A stretch of DNA of 64,000 nt from Ceratobasidium sp. AG-K (Eukaryota > Basidiomycota > Agaricomycetes > Cantharellales > Ceratobasidiaceae): NCBI GenBank assembly GCA_037039685.1, contig JAWNGF010000007.1, positions 310,001 to 374,000 on the forward strand. The letters run 5' to 3'. Under the pieces are notes generated by a model that saw nothing but the letters and a program-made list of their open reading frames with translations, was not told the DNA's origin and ran no database searches. Positions within the stretch are counted from its first letter, which is position 1, and the number at the start of each line of letters is the position of its first letter. Positions 45,255 through 57,548 of this stretch are shown in pieces. The position numbers and the translations under genes were made by a program.

Positions 45255-45400
45255 TTCAGGAATTCCGAAGTGACGGAACCTCACTAGACAACGTACATCA
45301 ACTTGGCTGAATTTTCAAGTTAATCATATGACCCACAACGATAGAGAGTCGCGCTTATCAGGCCAGAAAGTTTGAGGAAGCTGGAAGTCGCCGTAACTGA
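45255..45400 (-). pseudogene. 3' remnant of a third receptor gene copy
   Basis: The minus strand reads SFLKLSGLISATLY, matching the TM7 end of copies 1 and 2, then after an intron-like gap RHFGIPEPSKSD, matching RHFGIPEPATMN of copy 1. The rest of the gene is missing: sequence homologous to the region upstream of copy 1 (from GAATTTCAGACTTAT) begins immediately at ~45401. So the body of the receptor gene has been deleted between its last exons and its promoter. Confidence 0.75.
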
Positions 45401-45983
45401 ATTTCAGACTTATGTATTCCGACGGAGGCGCTACCACATCCATATTGGGACGACTATAAGTTTGGCATCGTCTTTCTCGTCCTCATCGCCAGCCACTTTC
45501 GCGGCCCCCAAAGATTGAATTCAATAGGCGTCCGTGAAGAATAGGCTACTCCCACTTGGTCCAGAACATATTGGACAAAATGCACGCGGCTGTAGTGAGA
45601 GCGGATTGACACAAATTTGGTACAACGATGTTCAAGACGCTGTAGTGTCGCACAGCCAAAAAACGCTTATTGCGTTTGTTATTAGGCTACCCAGCGTTGG
45701 ACACTGTCGATTGACGATCGTTTCCATAGGCTTATTTACCAATGTGGTGCATCGAGACATGCTACTGGCATGCTGCACATTTTCAAGACACGCACAACCC
45801 GATTTTGGGCAGGGGCACCCTACAATCCAGATATTCATTCATGATATGGGTAGCGCCGCCCCTATCATAATCTTGGCCATCATTCAGACCCTGATCCATA
45901 TGATGATCGCATTGAAAAGCTTTGGGGGCAGTCCTCCAGTGGGCGCGGTCACGACCACGGCTATTCGGCCGCGATTGGAATAG
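45401..45983 (+). other. Duplicated block, partner of 31585-32000
   Basis: Starts GAATTTCAGACTTATGTATTCCG and stays alignable with the region upstream of receptor copy 1 (CTGTAGTGAGAGCGGATTGA versus CTGTACCGAGAGCGGATCAA) with an extra ~100-bp stretch near 45670-45770. The single long frame (45534-45983) is not recognised and is not conserved with the partner frame for its whole length. Confidence 0.55.
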
Positions 45984-46066
45984 GGGGTGAACATCAAATA
46001 CACCCTCCCTCTGACCCCTGCCCGTCTGGAAATCCTTCCCCTACTGCTATACCGTATACTTTCACT

Positions 46067-48095
46067 ATGCATCTGAGCGAGAGCAGTATCGAGGCTTACT
46101 TAGCTTGCGACAAGCCCACGGTCTTTGCTATGGACTACCTAGAGAGTGACATTGCCGCCACTACGACACTACGGTGCTCACAGGTCGTTACTGTATCGTG
46201 TTACCGCTCCGGCGTACACGAGTTCCTTCTTTTCGAGCTTTGCTCAATGGGAAGGACGTTTTGGATGCGATTCGACCGTATGCCGGGGGGTATTCGGCGC
46301 AAGGCAATATTTTGGACCTCGAAGCGGTGGCCCGCGGAAGACTCGTACTCAATGAATTACAACCGCAACACGCTCCTGGCCGGCGAGGAGAAAATGCCAA
46401 AACTAGTCGAGTTATTATCCGGAATATCTAACAAACTGTCGATGTACCATATCTCAGAACTAATGACTATTGTTCGCGAGGTCTCGGCGACTTGGGCTTT
46501 ACACGGGACTAACTGTAGATGGTTTTGCGCAGTAACCCTCGATTCACTACAGCGCCACTTCGGCGGTATGTGGATGGTTTCGGCCTTGCACAATGGCATT
46601 GCTCAATGCCGCGGATTCGACAATCCCGCAACAAAGAGAGTTGAAGAGAGCTACCACCCACGGTATTTAAACACAGCCTTCCAAGCAAGTGAGTGACCTC
46701 GTTGGAGCGCCGGTGGACCGGAATGAAGAGTGATGTGACTAGTCAACAGTGTATCAATGGCTGTCGTAGACGCTCATAGAGAAGATGAGAATGCCAACAG
46801 TAAGTCAGTCTTCTTCGGACCTATCAATACATGTTTATTCCCATGTGCTTACTCATAACTGCGGTTTATAGTTAGGTGACCCACGCCGCTTAACTTGATC
46901 AACTAGCTACTTACCATTGTTATGCTTATCCCCATGGAAAGCTTGCCTACGGGAACGATGGAATCTGTGAGTCAGCCACGCTCCTACAGATCTGGCATTG
47001 GTTAAACCTATACACCATCTCTCAGCCCCTTGACTCACCCAGCACTCAAGGTGCGGGGTCAAAAGACCAAGAGCCTGAATGGCCTTATCGAGCTACAGTA
47101 GGCGCTAATACGACCGCAGGAGTTGGGTGGGCACTAATCATCGTGATAGATATTCGCGCGTGTATCAAGTAGCCTTGGAGAGCCATCAGTCGATGACTTT
47201 ATGAGCATCTCTGCCGAACGTGCAGCCGAGCTCTTTAAGTATATGGAGGTTGAGATACGCACTAAGTATCTTGAAGCCGAGATCGTTGGGTTATATGCGC
47301 TACATTGTAACCCTACGGACAGCCAATTTGGACGACACCTGGCACCATTTTCTGAAATAGTAAGTTGGAACATCGTAGTAGGGGTTACTTCTAGTGATTG
47401 TCAACATAACTAGTTAGCAATATGGATCAAATCAAGTGTTGTGTTTGCGAAGGATATAGGAATTAGGGCCAAGTTAATCAAACATTTCGTCAAGGTCGCC
47501 AAAGTCAGTTATGTGCTACTCTATCGAGGAGCCCCAAAGCTTACGCAACGGGTATTGGCAGCAATCTTGCAAGCGGAATGATTATGCAACCACTCTCTCG
47601 ATCGTAGAAGCGCTCTCTGAACTCGAGGTTAAGAAGATCACAACGACATTTGGGATCGTTGGCGAGAAGACTGTGGCCAAAATCGAAAAAATTAAACTAG
47701 ACTCTCACCGTCACATAAAGCAAATCCCGATACATGCTCATGCAGTGCTACCTCTGAAATCAAGTAAGAGTATTGGTTATTGCGGGTTAGCATGTATTAA
47801 TTGATTGTTGTGCTCAGGCGAAATGATCGCCCGATTTGACGCCTTGAGAAACGACCCACAAACAAGCCCCAAGGATAACGACCTTACTGCCAAACTCTGC
47901 CCCAGGGAGGTCCTCGAAGCTCATCGAATGCGAGCCGAGCCGATGGAAGCTAGCTTGAAAGGATGCTATTCACTTTTGTTAGCATCGATGAAGAGTACTG
48001 TTCAGAAATGGGATAGCTTGAGATTCTCCGCTCGGCTGGCTACCTTACACAGTGGGGGTCGTCCTCAAAAAGGCGATCGGATCAGGAAGCTGTAG
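46067..48095 (+). CDS. RasGEF-like domain protein, copy 2 (possibly degenerate)
   Basis: Paralogue of the gene at 41212. Exon 1 is 46067-46688 (MHLSESSIEAYLACDKPTVF; YRSGVHEFLLFEL; LHGTNCRWFCAVTLDSLQRH), then a short exon with VSMAVVDAHREDENAN. Later exons carry ERAAELFKYMEVEIRTKYLE (~47210-47358), IWIKSSVVFAKDIGIRAKLI, KHFVKVAK, QSCKRNDYATTLSIVEALSE and EKTVAKIEKIKLD. After an intron at ~47765-47818 the last exon (EMIARFDALRNDP...) ends at TAG 48093-48095. The block containing TPREMWECFRRYL in copy 1 is not found here, so copy 2 has lost ~60 residues or is a pseudogene. As in copy 1, the core resembles the RasGEF helical hairpin but lacks later catalytic motifs. Confidence 0.5.
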
Positions 48096-48712
48096 TAATT
48101 TGGCTGGTTCTCAATTCGTAATTTATTGTTGTGAAATTTTCTGTACTACATAACTGTACGATATATTGTTGCGAGATATAATTCTTACTCACAACGTTGC
48201 GTGTAGAGAATATCAAGAGACGCTATGTGGGTGTGAGTTGAGTTTGTCTCCGGACCAGCGATGGAAGGTCACCCTGACGAAGCCGAGCACGTGATATCCG
48301 GGTCAAACAATGTCAAATACCTCCTCACTCATGTCTCCCTCCGAGCTGACCTGACGGTTTACTTCCAGCAAAATCACGCTGTTCAACGGTTGCACACAAC
48401 CAAAATCAGCCGATTTTGTCTCGATTATACTTGTTGCATATTGGTAGCAACAGTCTTGGAAGGCGTCAAACAGTGGCAAATCGATGATGATCAGTTGAGT
48501 ATGTGCCGCATTGCCGTATTCTGCATGGCTCAAGCTGATCAGAAACAGCACAACTTTGTGACGCACGATGGGCTGTCATGACGAGATTTTGAGCTGAGAA
48601 ATAACGTGAATTGGCTCCAACTGCTGGCCTAGCGTCATCACCACGAGGCCGCGCTCAGAATAACATCCCAAGAACGCTGGTCGCCAGGGGGTGCGGTCAA
48701 CTACGACGTCTG
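48096..48712. other. Intergenic, one small unrecognised frame
   Basis: Holds a 106-codon frame from an ATG at 48261 to 48581 (MEGHPDEAEHVISGSNNVKY...) without recognised similarity or coding support, plus the promoter of the lyase gene at 48713. Confidence 0.3.
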
Positions 48713-51444
48713 ATGTTCTTTCCTGGGGTTTTATTCCTCGGGGTTCTTGCTGGCTCAGCGAGCCTGATACGAGCCGACGATGTGGACACAGTCTACTCGC
48801 GACAAGTCGACTTTATTCTGACAACCACTACACCTTCGATCAGTCAAATTCAACAGTAGTAAGCCAGGATATTTGTGTTCTCTCTCTGATTTGCTCACTT
48901 TTCCCCAGTGTTTCCACTTTGCGGACGAACGGCACTTGGGGTGCGATCAACTACACAGCCGGATGCGATGCGCAACGTTCGAGCTGGCCCGCAGGCGGAC
49001 ATTGGCAACGCATTCTTGACATGTCTGCGGCTTACACTGCTCCCGGGTCGCCGAATACCAATTCCTGTTCTTTGAGGGCTGCGATTCGAAGCGCGATGGG
49101 ATTCTGGTTCACAAACGACTATAAGGAACCTGCGTGTATGGATCGCGATTTCTATCCTAATGGTCAAGCAAGGTGTCCGTGTGGCACTCCAGGATTATGG
49201 AATAGAAACTGGTATAGGTGCGTCGGTGGCTCTTACATTCTCGACTTTGATTTGCTTACGTCGTTACGATTCTTCAGTAATACCATCCAAGTCCCCACCT
49301 TGTCGGGCAAAGCATGCACACTCTTGCGAACATCGCTCAATGCTTCCGAACTGGCCCACTGCACACTTATTGTAAGCCGAGCGTACGCTCCATTCTTCCG
49401 CTCGCCTCGACCAGGTTATGTGAGCGGCGCAAATATAATCGACATGGCTGTAGTTGGAATCTCCGCCGGCCTATTGGAAAGAAACATTTCCAGGATAGCG
49501 GACGCATATTGGAGGGTTCATGAACAAGTAAGTCGATCGAATGCTAGTTTAAATCCCTCGTGCTGATTGAACGCGCAGGTTGCCGTTCAACAAGCAGACA
49601 GGGTTGATGGAATCAAACCGGACGGGTCGTTTCAACAACATACTGGAATCATCTACGATGGTTAGTCCGAAAATCTACCGAAGATGACATTTACTCATAC
49701 AGTTGGGGTACAGGCAATTACGGGAAAGACTTGTATGTGGATGTTATGCCCCTCAACTACATTTACAAACTTGATTTGAAGTTCCAACTCGCTTATTGAA
49801 CTCGAGCTACAAGCACTTGGAACTCAGTTCGAAGCATCCGGAGCGGTAAAACTTGCTTTCGGTTATCACCTAGGTGGCGCGCGGTGGATGACGTATACGA
49901 ATGTCCTCAAGGGAGTTGTTCATTGGGATTTGGTAGGTTCCTACTCTTATTCTATTTCCGAAACTCACAAATTTGAAGTCTGTTATTGGGCGATATATCA
50001 CATATCCAGTAGCTGACTTTCGGTAAGTTAGATCAGTTGCTTTTGACCCTGTCTTACTCACAACTCGGTCTAGCGCATCCACGGACCTGCGCATGGACCT
50101 CTCCCAAGTCCTTCAACTCGGTCGCGCATGGAATCAGCCACAAGTGATCCAGTTTGGGTCCGAGCTCACAGGCGAGAAAGACGATACTGCCAACTCAGGT
50201 AGCTTGATTGGAACCCGCGTATTCTGGAGTTCTGACTACATTGTACGTTTCGTAAGCAAGATGCAGCTCTTTTGCTAATCAGAAAAGAATAGGTCCACCG
50301 AACTGAAAATACCGTGATAACGCTCAAAATGCTCTCCAACCGAACCACCACGTCCGAATGCGTCAACGAAGAAAACCCTTTCGGGTTCCATCTCTCAGAT
50401 GGAGTGACATACAGTTATTCTACGGGCGGTGAATACGAAGACATGTATGCCACGCTCGATTGGAATATCCCACCCGGAATCACAACCGATTATAATGCTA
50501 CCCAGCTCGGGTGTAATACGACCGCTCGACAGGGTATCGACTCCTATGCCGGGGGTGTGAGCGGTAGAAACGTTAGCATGGGCGCGATGCGATACGTCAA
50601 CCCCTTCACTCGCTCGCTGAGCTTCTTCAAGGCCTGGTTCTTCTTTCCAGATAACGTGCAGCATGTATTGGTCTCCAACATTCACTCCAGTTCTGCCGCA
50701 CCCGTGTATTCCGTCCTAGACCAGAGGCTTTGCTCGGGAGATGTGTACAATAACGGCCAAGTCGTTCGTTCCAACAGGAGCTCGACGGAAACCAACGTCC
50801 AAACTCTCTGGCACGGCGGCACTGGCTATGCGTTTACCTCCCCACGACGCGTTGGTCTCTCCCTCGAAACTAAAACTGGCAGTTGGCGCAACATCAGCCT
50901 TAGCTCTCGACCTCCATCAACCAAGTCCATGTTCGCCGCCTGGGTTGTACATGAGCCCACCACATCGCCCCTCGAGTATTCCATCCTTCCCGCTACTCAG
51001 TCCAACTGCGATTTCGAATCCAAACTTGCCCGTACACGACCCCAAACGATAGTCAATTCTGCGAGCGTGAGCGCTGCGATCGCCTCGCGCGCATTGGTTC
51101 TCGGCGCAGCATTTTGGACAACCCAGGGTGGAGGGGTCACGATCAATCAAATGGGCATTAGAGTCGAAGTTGATCGAGGGGTCGTGCTCGTTCTCGATTG
51201 GGATGATTCAGGTCGGACTAGTGGGCGGGTTAGCATTGCCGATCCAAATCATGGAGCTGGAACCGTCAATGTGCGGATCCGGTGGACTGCTGGCACGGCA
51301 GAGGAATCTGGGCGGGTGTGCATGATCAAGGAGGGGCAGTGTTTCTTTAGGAACTCCTGGGCTGACAGCGTGCTAACGCTCAGCTTGCCTCGGGGTGGAA
51401 TGGCTGGTTCAGCGGTTGGTCGTCGGTTTCAAAAGAGCGGTTAA
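48713..51444 (+). CDS. Polysaccharide lyase family 8 (chondroitin/hyaluronate/xanthan lyase-like), copy 1
   Basis: Nine exons: 48713-48858, 48909-49217, 49278-49527, 49579-49660, 49714-49732, 49782-49932, 49979-50022, 50074-50242, 50293-51444 (773 aa). The Met at 48713 begins a signal peptide (MFFPGVLFLGVLAGSASLIR), so the enzyme is secreted; an upstream in-frame ATG at 48611 lacks this property. An alpha-toroid part carries the expected catalytic residues: Asn149 in WNRNWYSN, His256 and Tyr265 in GSFQQHTGIIYDGNYG (9-residue spacing, as in known PL8 enzymes), Arg324 in VIGRYITY. The beta-sandwich part follows (WFFFPDNVQHVLVSN, YSVLDQR, GGGVTINQMGIRVEVDRG). PL8 enzymes cleave uronic-acid polysaccharides by beta-elimination; the substrate here is unknown. 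Tail-to-tail with copy 2. Confidence 0.9.
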
Positions 51445-52189
51445 TGGCAGTAAAAACATAATGAATCTCGATTGTGAAATATCATATTGTAAAGTCCTAG
51501 TTGCTTGAATTAGTATTAACGGCAAAGCGGTAGGGAGCCAACCCGACAGATACGACTATCCACGATATGCCCAATCTAGTCGTCAATTCTAGGGATAATC
51601 TCCTTTCGAATGTGTATGCGCATATATGGCATTCAGTGAAGGGTTATGGCTCCACGTGATAAATTTACTGTAGCACTTCTTTGGAAGCCTTGAAGGTTTG
51701 CCCAATTATTTTCGAGAGCGCTACTCAAGATCCATCAATGGCCGAGGGATGGTGCAACGCGCGGCGAAATGCTTTGACGGGCCATGCCTTTTTGATGTGT
51801 AAGCACTTAAATATCTACGCGCCTTGCGCTGCGGAACATCCTCCCGGAATTCTCATGCATGGGAATGGATACTAGACCTCGATTCTTCATTCTTTGCCGT
51901 GATACATTAGCCGCATGCGCGGTTTTCTAAACCACCATCAGTAGCGATGGGGCATACCAGTGGAGCCAACTGGATAAAGGCTATCCGTGACGTGTTCAAT
52001 CTGTCACCAATATATCTCCATTCAAAAGTCTACGTGAACACGCCGTAAACGGAGGAAAGAGGAGACAAGTCATTATCCAAACAAACGGGTCCTAAAAATG
52101 CCCACGAAATGATATAGAAGAATGTCAAACAGTAGTGTCGCTGTAAATGTTTATCGGACCAAGGCAAAGCACTCTAAAATGCGCGAGAA
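51445..52189. other. Intergenic spacer between the convergent lyase genes
   Basis: About 745 bp between two stop codons, with no recognised gene; holds both 3' UTRs and terminators. Confidence 0.6.
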
Positions 52190-54979
52190 TCAATATCCTC
52201 CCCTTCTAAATGTCCCTACGACCGTAGATCCGGCCATTCCGCCCTTCGGCAGTTTCAGAACTACCACAGCATCTTCGCCATCCAAAAACGCGGCCCTTGG
52301 CTTAAGTGCACACCGTCGAGCTCCACCCCTTGCCTGAGAACCCCTCGGAGCTGGGACAGGCGCCGGAATCGGGAAGCCGGTTGGATCGGCGGTTGTACGG
52401 GGATCGATCCATCCTCTTGACCACCTCACACGAACGGTTACGTTCCCCACCCCATGACTGGGGTCGGCCACGCTTACCCGCCCGCTTGTCCTCTGCTCAT
52501 TATCCCATTCGAGCACGAGCACGACTCCTCTATCCACCTCGACTCGAATTCCCATCTCGTTGATTGTGATTCCACCGCCTTGAGGCACCCAAAACGCTAC
52601 ACCGAGCATCATCGCGCGGACGTCCATCGCAGCGCTGACCGTGGCCGAGTTGATTATCTTTCGAGGCCTCAACCGTGCTTTGGACTCGAATGCAGCATTG
52701 GATCTTGTGGCGGGGAAAACCGAGTACTCGACCGGCGCGAATTCGATCCCACGGGACGGGGCGTGATGCACCCAAGCCGCAAACATATCTTTGGTATAAA
52801 ACGGGGCCTTGCTTGTACCGATGTCGCGCCAGTTACCAGTCTTTGTCTCGAGTTTCAAGCCCAACTTTTGGGGATAGGTAAACGCATATCCCGTCCCAGA
52901 GTGCCAGATTGTTTGAACATCGTCCATGGTTAGGGTTCCGTTCGACGCAACCTGTTCGCCATTGACAACTACCTGTCCCCAGCGAAGCCTTTGATCTAGA
53001 ACTGAATATACTGGGGCCTTGGGTGTATTGGCTTTAACATCGGACACGAGGATATGTTGAACATTATCGGGGAAGAAAAACCACGCCTTGTGGAATCGCA
53101 GCGACCTTGTAATAGGGTTGACGTATCGCATTGCGCCAATACTGAGGGATTGGCCGACTACTCCGCCCGCGTAGGGGTCTACGCCTTGCTGAGCCGCTGT
53201 AGCACATTCGAGAGGCGTCGCCCCATAGTCTGTTGTGATACCTGGGGGGATGTTCCAATCGAACGTAGCGAACATGTCCTCGTACTCTGCGCCGGTGGAA
53301 TACGAGTACATAACTCCGTCCGAGAGGTGGAATGTATATGGTCCTTCCGAGTTGACACATTCGGATGTAGTGGTTCGGTTCGAGAGCATCTTGAGCGTCG
53401 TCACGGTACTCGCCGTTCGATGAACCTGAAGCCAAGTTTAATCGAAACCGTGTTGGTCACGAGAGGACATACCATGTAGTCTGAGTCCCAAAAGACCCGA
53501 GTCCCCAGTAAATCTCCAGAGTTGGCGGTCTTATCGTGCTCGCCCCATAGTTCGGCTCCAAATCGGAGTATGTCGGTTTGGTTCCACGTGTTTCCAAGCT
53601 CAAGGACCCGTAGTAGGTCCATGCGGAGGTTTGCCGATGCACTGCACGCCTCGTCAGCGTAGCAAGAACGAGGTAGTGTGGGAACTTACCGCAAACTCTC
53701 AACGGGATAGGACACAAATCGTCCAATAACTGTCTATCCTCGAAATGAATTTAACTACGGACTTTAGTCCCGAACGTCACACGTACCAGGTCCCAGTGAA
53801 CGACTTTGGTCAGAATATTTGTGAACGTCATCCATCGTGCACCACCCAGGTGCAGGCCGAACACGTCTTGGACGGCTTTGGGTGCTTCGAATTGGGTTCC
53901 TAGGGCCTGCAGTTCAAGTTCCATGAGGGAGTTGGAGCTTCGTTGATGCTCGGTAAGTTATGTGTAGGGGAAACGTATGGACATACAAGTCTTTCCCATA
54001 GTTACCTGAGCAAAACAGTGAGATTCAGTAACTTAAGGCCGGACAAGACAACGAACCGTCATATATTATGCCAGTATGTTGCTGGAAAGACCCATCCGGC
54101 TTGATTCCATCGACCCTATCGACCGCTTGGACTGTAACCTGTGCTCACGTGAATTAGCATTATCAAAAGGCATCCACGTCAACGTACCTGCTCCCTCACT
54201 CTTGCGTATGCATCCGCGACCTTAGTTGCATTTCTCTCTAGTAACCCCGCTGACATTCCGATCACGGCCATGTCTATCACGTTCGCGCCGCTCACGTATC
54301 CAGGATAAGGCGTACGCAAGAACGGAGCAAACGAGCGCCCGGCAATAAGTGTGCAATTACCCAGTTCTGTTGGCGATAGTGTTGAGCGCAGAAGCGTGCA
54401 TGCCTTGCCTAGCCGGGTGGGTACTTGGATCACATTGCTTCCAAACCGTTAATGCCACAAATTTGAGTCAAGGAGGCCAGGGCCTACCTATACCAGTTTG
54501 TATTCCACATTCCTGGAGTTGCGCATGAACATCTCGCCTGCCCGCCAGGTAGAAAATCCCGGTCCATACAAGTCGCGTCCTTGTAATCGTTCGCAAACCA
54601 GAATTCCATTGCTCTTTGGATGGCAGTGCGCAATGCCGGCGAGTTGAAGTGTGGGCCGGGAGTAGAAAACGCAGCAGCCATTTCCAGGATACGTTGCCAG
54701 TGGCCACCGGCTGGCCAACTGGAGCGTCGAGCGGCGCATCCGGCTGTGTAGTCTATTGTAGTCCAACTACCGGTTGGTTGGAGAGTGGTAATGCTACAAC
54801 CAGTAAATACCAAAAGCACGACAAAATGATAATTTAACCTACTATTGTTGGACTTTGGTAATAGAAGGTTTAACCTTCGACAAAATGAATTCGACTTGTC
54901 GCTCATAGATTATGTCGATGTCGTTGGCGCAAACCTGCGACGCGAGGACCGCCAACGACGCGAGTTTTAAGAGACGCAT
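52190..54979 (-). CDS. Polysaccharide lyase family 8, copy 2
   Basis: Nine exons: 54843-54979, 54488-54793, 54188-54437, 54057-54138, 53987-54005, 53787-53937, 53690-53733, 53473-53641, 52190-53425 (797 aa). Exons 3-8 have exactly the lengths of copy 1 (250, 82, 19, 151, 44, 169 nt). Signal peptide MRLLKLASLAVLASQVCA. Catalytic residues are conserved: Asn145 (NTNWYSN), His252 and Tyr261 (GSFQQHTGIIYDGNYG), Arg320 (VIGRFVSY). The C-terminal domain carries an insertion rich in Pro/Arg/Ala (FPIPAPVPAPRGSQARGG) between the last beta strands that copy 1 lacks. Secreted enzyme; substrate unknown. Confidence 0.9.
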
Positions 54980-55990
54980 CGTTGAAGTAAGAGAAAATGG
55001 TCAAAAGAGTGGCGCGGTTGTTGTGGATAGGAAGAGATAAGAATGTGGTATATTAGTCCATTTTGTTTTGTGAACGCTGCCTCGTGTTGATCGTGGTTCG
55101 GTTGCTCCACGCCGGGTCTGGATCTTTGAAATTAGGCGCTTGGTGTATTTGAAATCCCTCTCGGCCTGGACCTTTTCAACAACCTATACGGGAATCCCAA
55201 CGTGGTTCTAGCAAAGCGTCAATTCAGCCTAAGGAATAGGATAAATCGTACAATAGCGATACTTGATCTCTGTTACGACCGCAGATTGGCTTCTTGGAAT
55301 TGAGAAAACCTCCAGCAACCGGTGGCCTCCATGCGGACTTGACCCTAGAAAAATCCCTGATGATACTCCTCCACCGAGAAAGACCGAATATCTCGGGCTA
55401 TCTATGCGTTCATTCTACGTGACTCTGGCTATCCAGGTGGCTTACTTATCTTTCAGAAATGAGGATATCCAAAATTCAAGCTTCCGAGCGTCATTCAGTG
55501 GTGCAGAACGACCATCATCCGAGCTCTGCTTTACAGCCGCTAACAAGCAATTTTTGTTTTGCCCAGAGCTGCCCTGGGCGATCTTTAATGAAGCACTCGG
55601 CACCAGGAATAGGGTAGCACAGTCGAGTCGCCCGGCTGATTATAATAACTCCAAATATGTATAAATGGTGCTCAACGATTACTGTAGCTTCACTCAATAC
55701 CACCTTCGCTCTCAGGCTGCTTGCACCTTTATGCAGCGCTCCTTGTTCACTACGCCTGCCACTTTCCACAAGGGAATTGAATCCTGTTTTTGGAGGGTTT
55801 GCTATCCAACCCGAGAGATGTTCGTTTCTGTTTGGTCTCTCCACAGAAGGCTCCTCTAAAATCGAGGATTCGTCTCAATCCCTGATTCAGGACATCGAAA
55901 ATGTGGAAGTGTAACAGTAGTCTGATTGACATCCATAGCTTATTCGCGCAACCGTTTTGAACTATCTATGTCTCAGTCACAAGTTGTACA
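54980..55990. other. 1-kb intergenic region
   Basis: Contains the promoter of lyase copy 2 and no recognisable gene. Several overlapping frames of 60-130 codons on both strands at 55263-55932 have no recognised content. Confidence 0.5.
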
Positions 55991-55998
55991 TTCTCATC

Positions 55999-57548
55999 TC
56001 AGGGGTCATCACTTCGCATTTTCGTAGCATACACAGCATACATCTTTGTTAGAGTGCATTTGTCTGGTTCCATGAGTTCTTGGATCGTCGCATCGACCAG
56101 AGAGTTGGCCTCTTCAACGCTTATCCCCGTCTCACAGAGCAAGCCTACCGAGTCCCGTAGGGAAGTCTCATACACGTAACTTATCACTGGAACCATGTGA
56201 GGATCGACATTGGCGACACAGGGATAACCCTCATGCAAGTATGCCCAGGCCACTTTGACGTCCGTATGAATTCGCTCGAATCCTCTTGGTTGACTCGTGC
56301 CCTCCCACATATCAGAGTCCGGGGAGAGCCACTGCTGAAGTTTGGTACATGCGTCTGGGTCGGCACCAGTTCTTCTCATTGCATCACGGACGAGGTCCAC
56401 AAAGTGGCACCCAATTGGGTTGGTAGTGCGAGCGAGTTTAGAGTGATCTCCGGGATCCCAGAAACCCAAGCAAGACTCGCGCAAGTGAATGAGCCCACCG
56501 GGGCGAAGTACGCGGTAAGCCTCGAGTAAGAGCTCTTGGTAGTTCTTAACCTAGAAACTCATCGTTATTGGTACCACTGCGTCGACTTCGGGTTATGGGT
56601 ACTGACCATCAATAATCCCATATTCACGAATACAATGTCCTGAGAATCGCTTTCCACTAAGAGTCCTTCTGAAATATCGTACACCTCAAAAACAATGTTT
56701 GCACGAGGTATATGCGGAGCGAATGGTCCTATGTCCAGGCTTCTAAACTGAACGTGCGGGAATTCTGTCGCCATCTCTTGAACCCTGCAGCCTGGACTTT
56801 AGAATCGCCGCGCTTAGTTTTAACTACAACTTACCATCCTCCTCCCCTCGTTCCTATCTCCAAGGCATGACGCCTCATTCCCACTCCTGGTTCAGAATTC
56901 AAAATATCTTTGACTGGGCCGAAATAATTTTCCCCGTACGTGTACTTCAGCACCACATGACCCAATATGTCCCGCCTCGTGTCACCCGCCGGCAACCACC
57001 GAAGAGCGTTTTCGCTGGCGGGAAACTGTTGCCCCCGGTGGGAGATAAAGTAATCTACTTGCATCGTCATACCGGTAATTGGTGTGATAACGGATCAACA
57101 ATACTCACCTGGTACTTGATCTGACCATATGGTGGTTGCGGATGTGGTGGAGTCGGTCTCAGACGTGATATCTGAAATCGAATCGGTATGTTGAGTGGGA
57201 ACTACTTGATATACTACCCCCTCAGTCTCGGGATCATAAACTGGATAAGCCGAGAGACTCAATGGGGTTGGGTGGTTTGTGGGGGAAGAACCGGGGTCAT
57301 GGTCATCATCAAACATCCTGTTGCGCGCTTCGAAGACCTTTCCAGGGTCTGGGATGACTCTGATGTTGCCAGAACCTTGTCGGCCACCTATTAGGGATGG
57401 CCAACGTGTGTTGCTGACGAGGAAGACACCTACGGTTCCGTTCTGCACGTGATATTCTATTTCTGCGTTGCCTAGAGCGTGAATTTGCAATCATAGGGTA
57501 GCAGAGGAGGGCGATCAGCTCAATCGAGCTCCACCGGTACTTGGCCAT
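55999..57548 (-). CDS. SAM-dependent methyltransferase (class I, fungal secondary-metabolism type)
   Basis: Five exons: 57434-57548, 57109-57387, 56835-57057, 56607-56784, 55999-56550 (448 aa). The C-terminal half is a Rossmann-type methyltransferase: motif I HALEIGTRGGGWVQEMA, an acidic residue at the second strand (FRSLDIGPFAPHIPRANIVF), FEVYDISEGL, QDIVFVNMGLLMVKNYQELL, then YRVLRPGGLIHLRES. Such proteins transfer methyl from SAM to small molecules or proteins; the substrate is unknown. Motif I (EIGTRGGG) is close to the usual DxGxGxG but has Glu first. The N-terminal ~170 residues are Ser/Thr/Asp-rich (SISDITSETDSTTSATTIWS) and less conserved. The first exon choice is supported by a 46-nt intron that restores the frame. 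The start codon is 41 bp from that of the divergent potassium channel gene. Confidence 0.8.

Noticed and set aside
55263..55932. Several overlapping frames of 60-130 codons on both strands
   Set aside because: No shared protein sense, no splice-joined model, and no recognisable motif.
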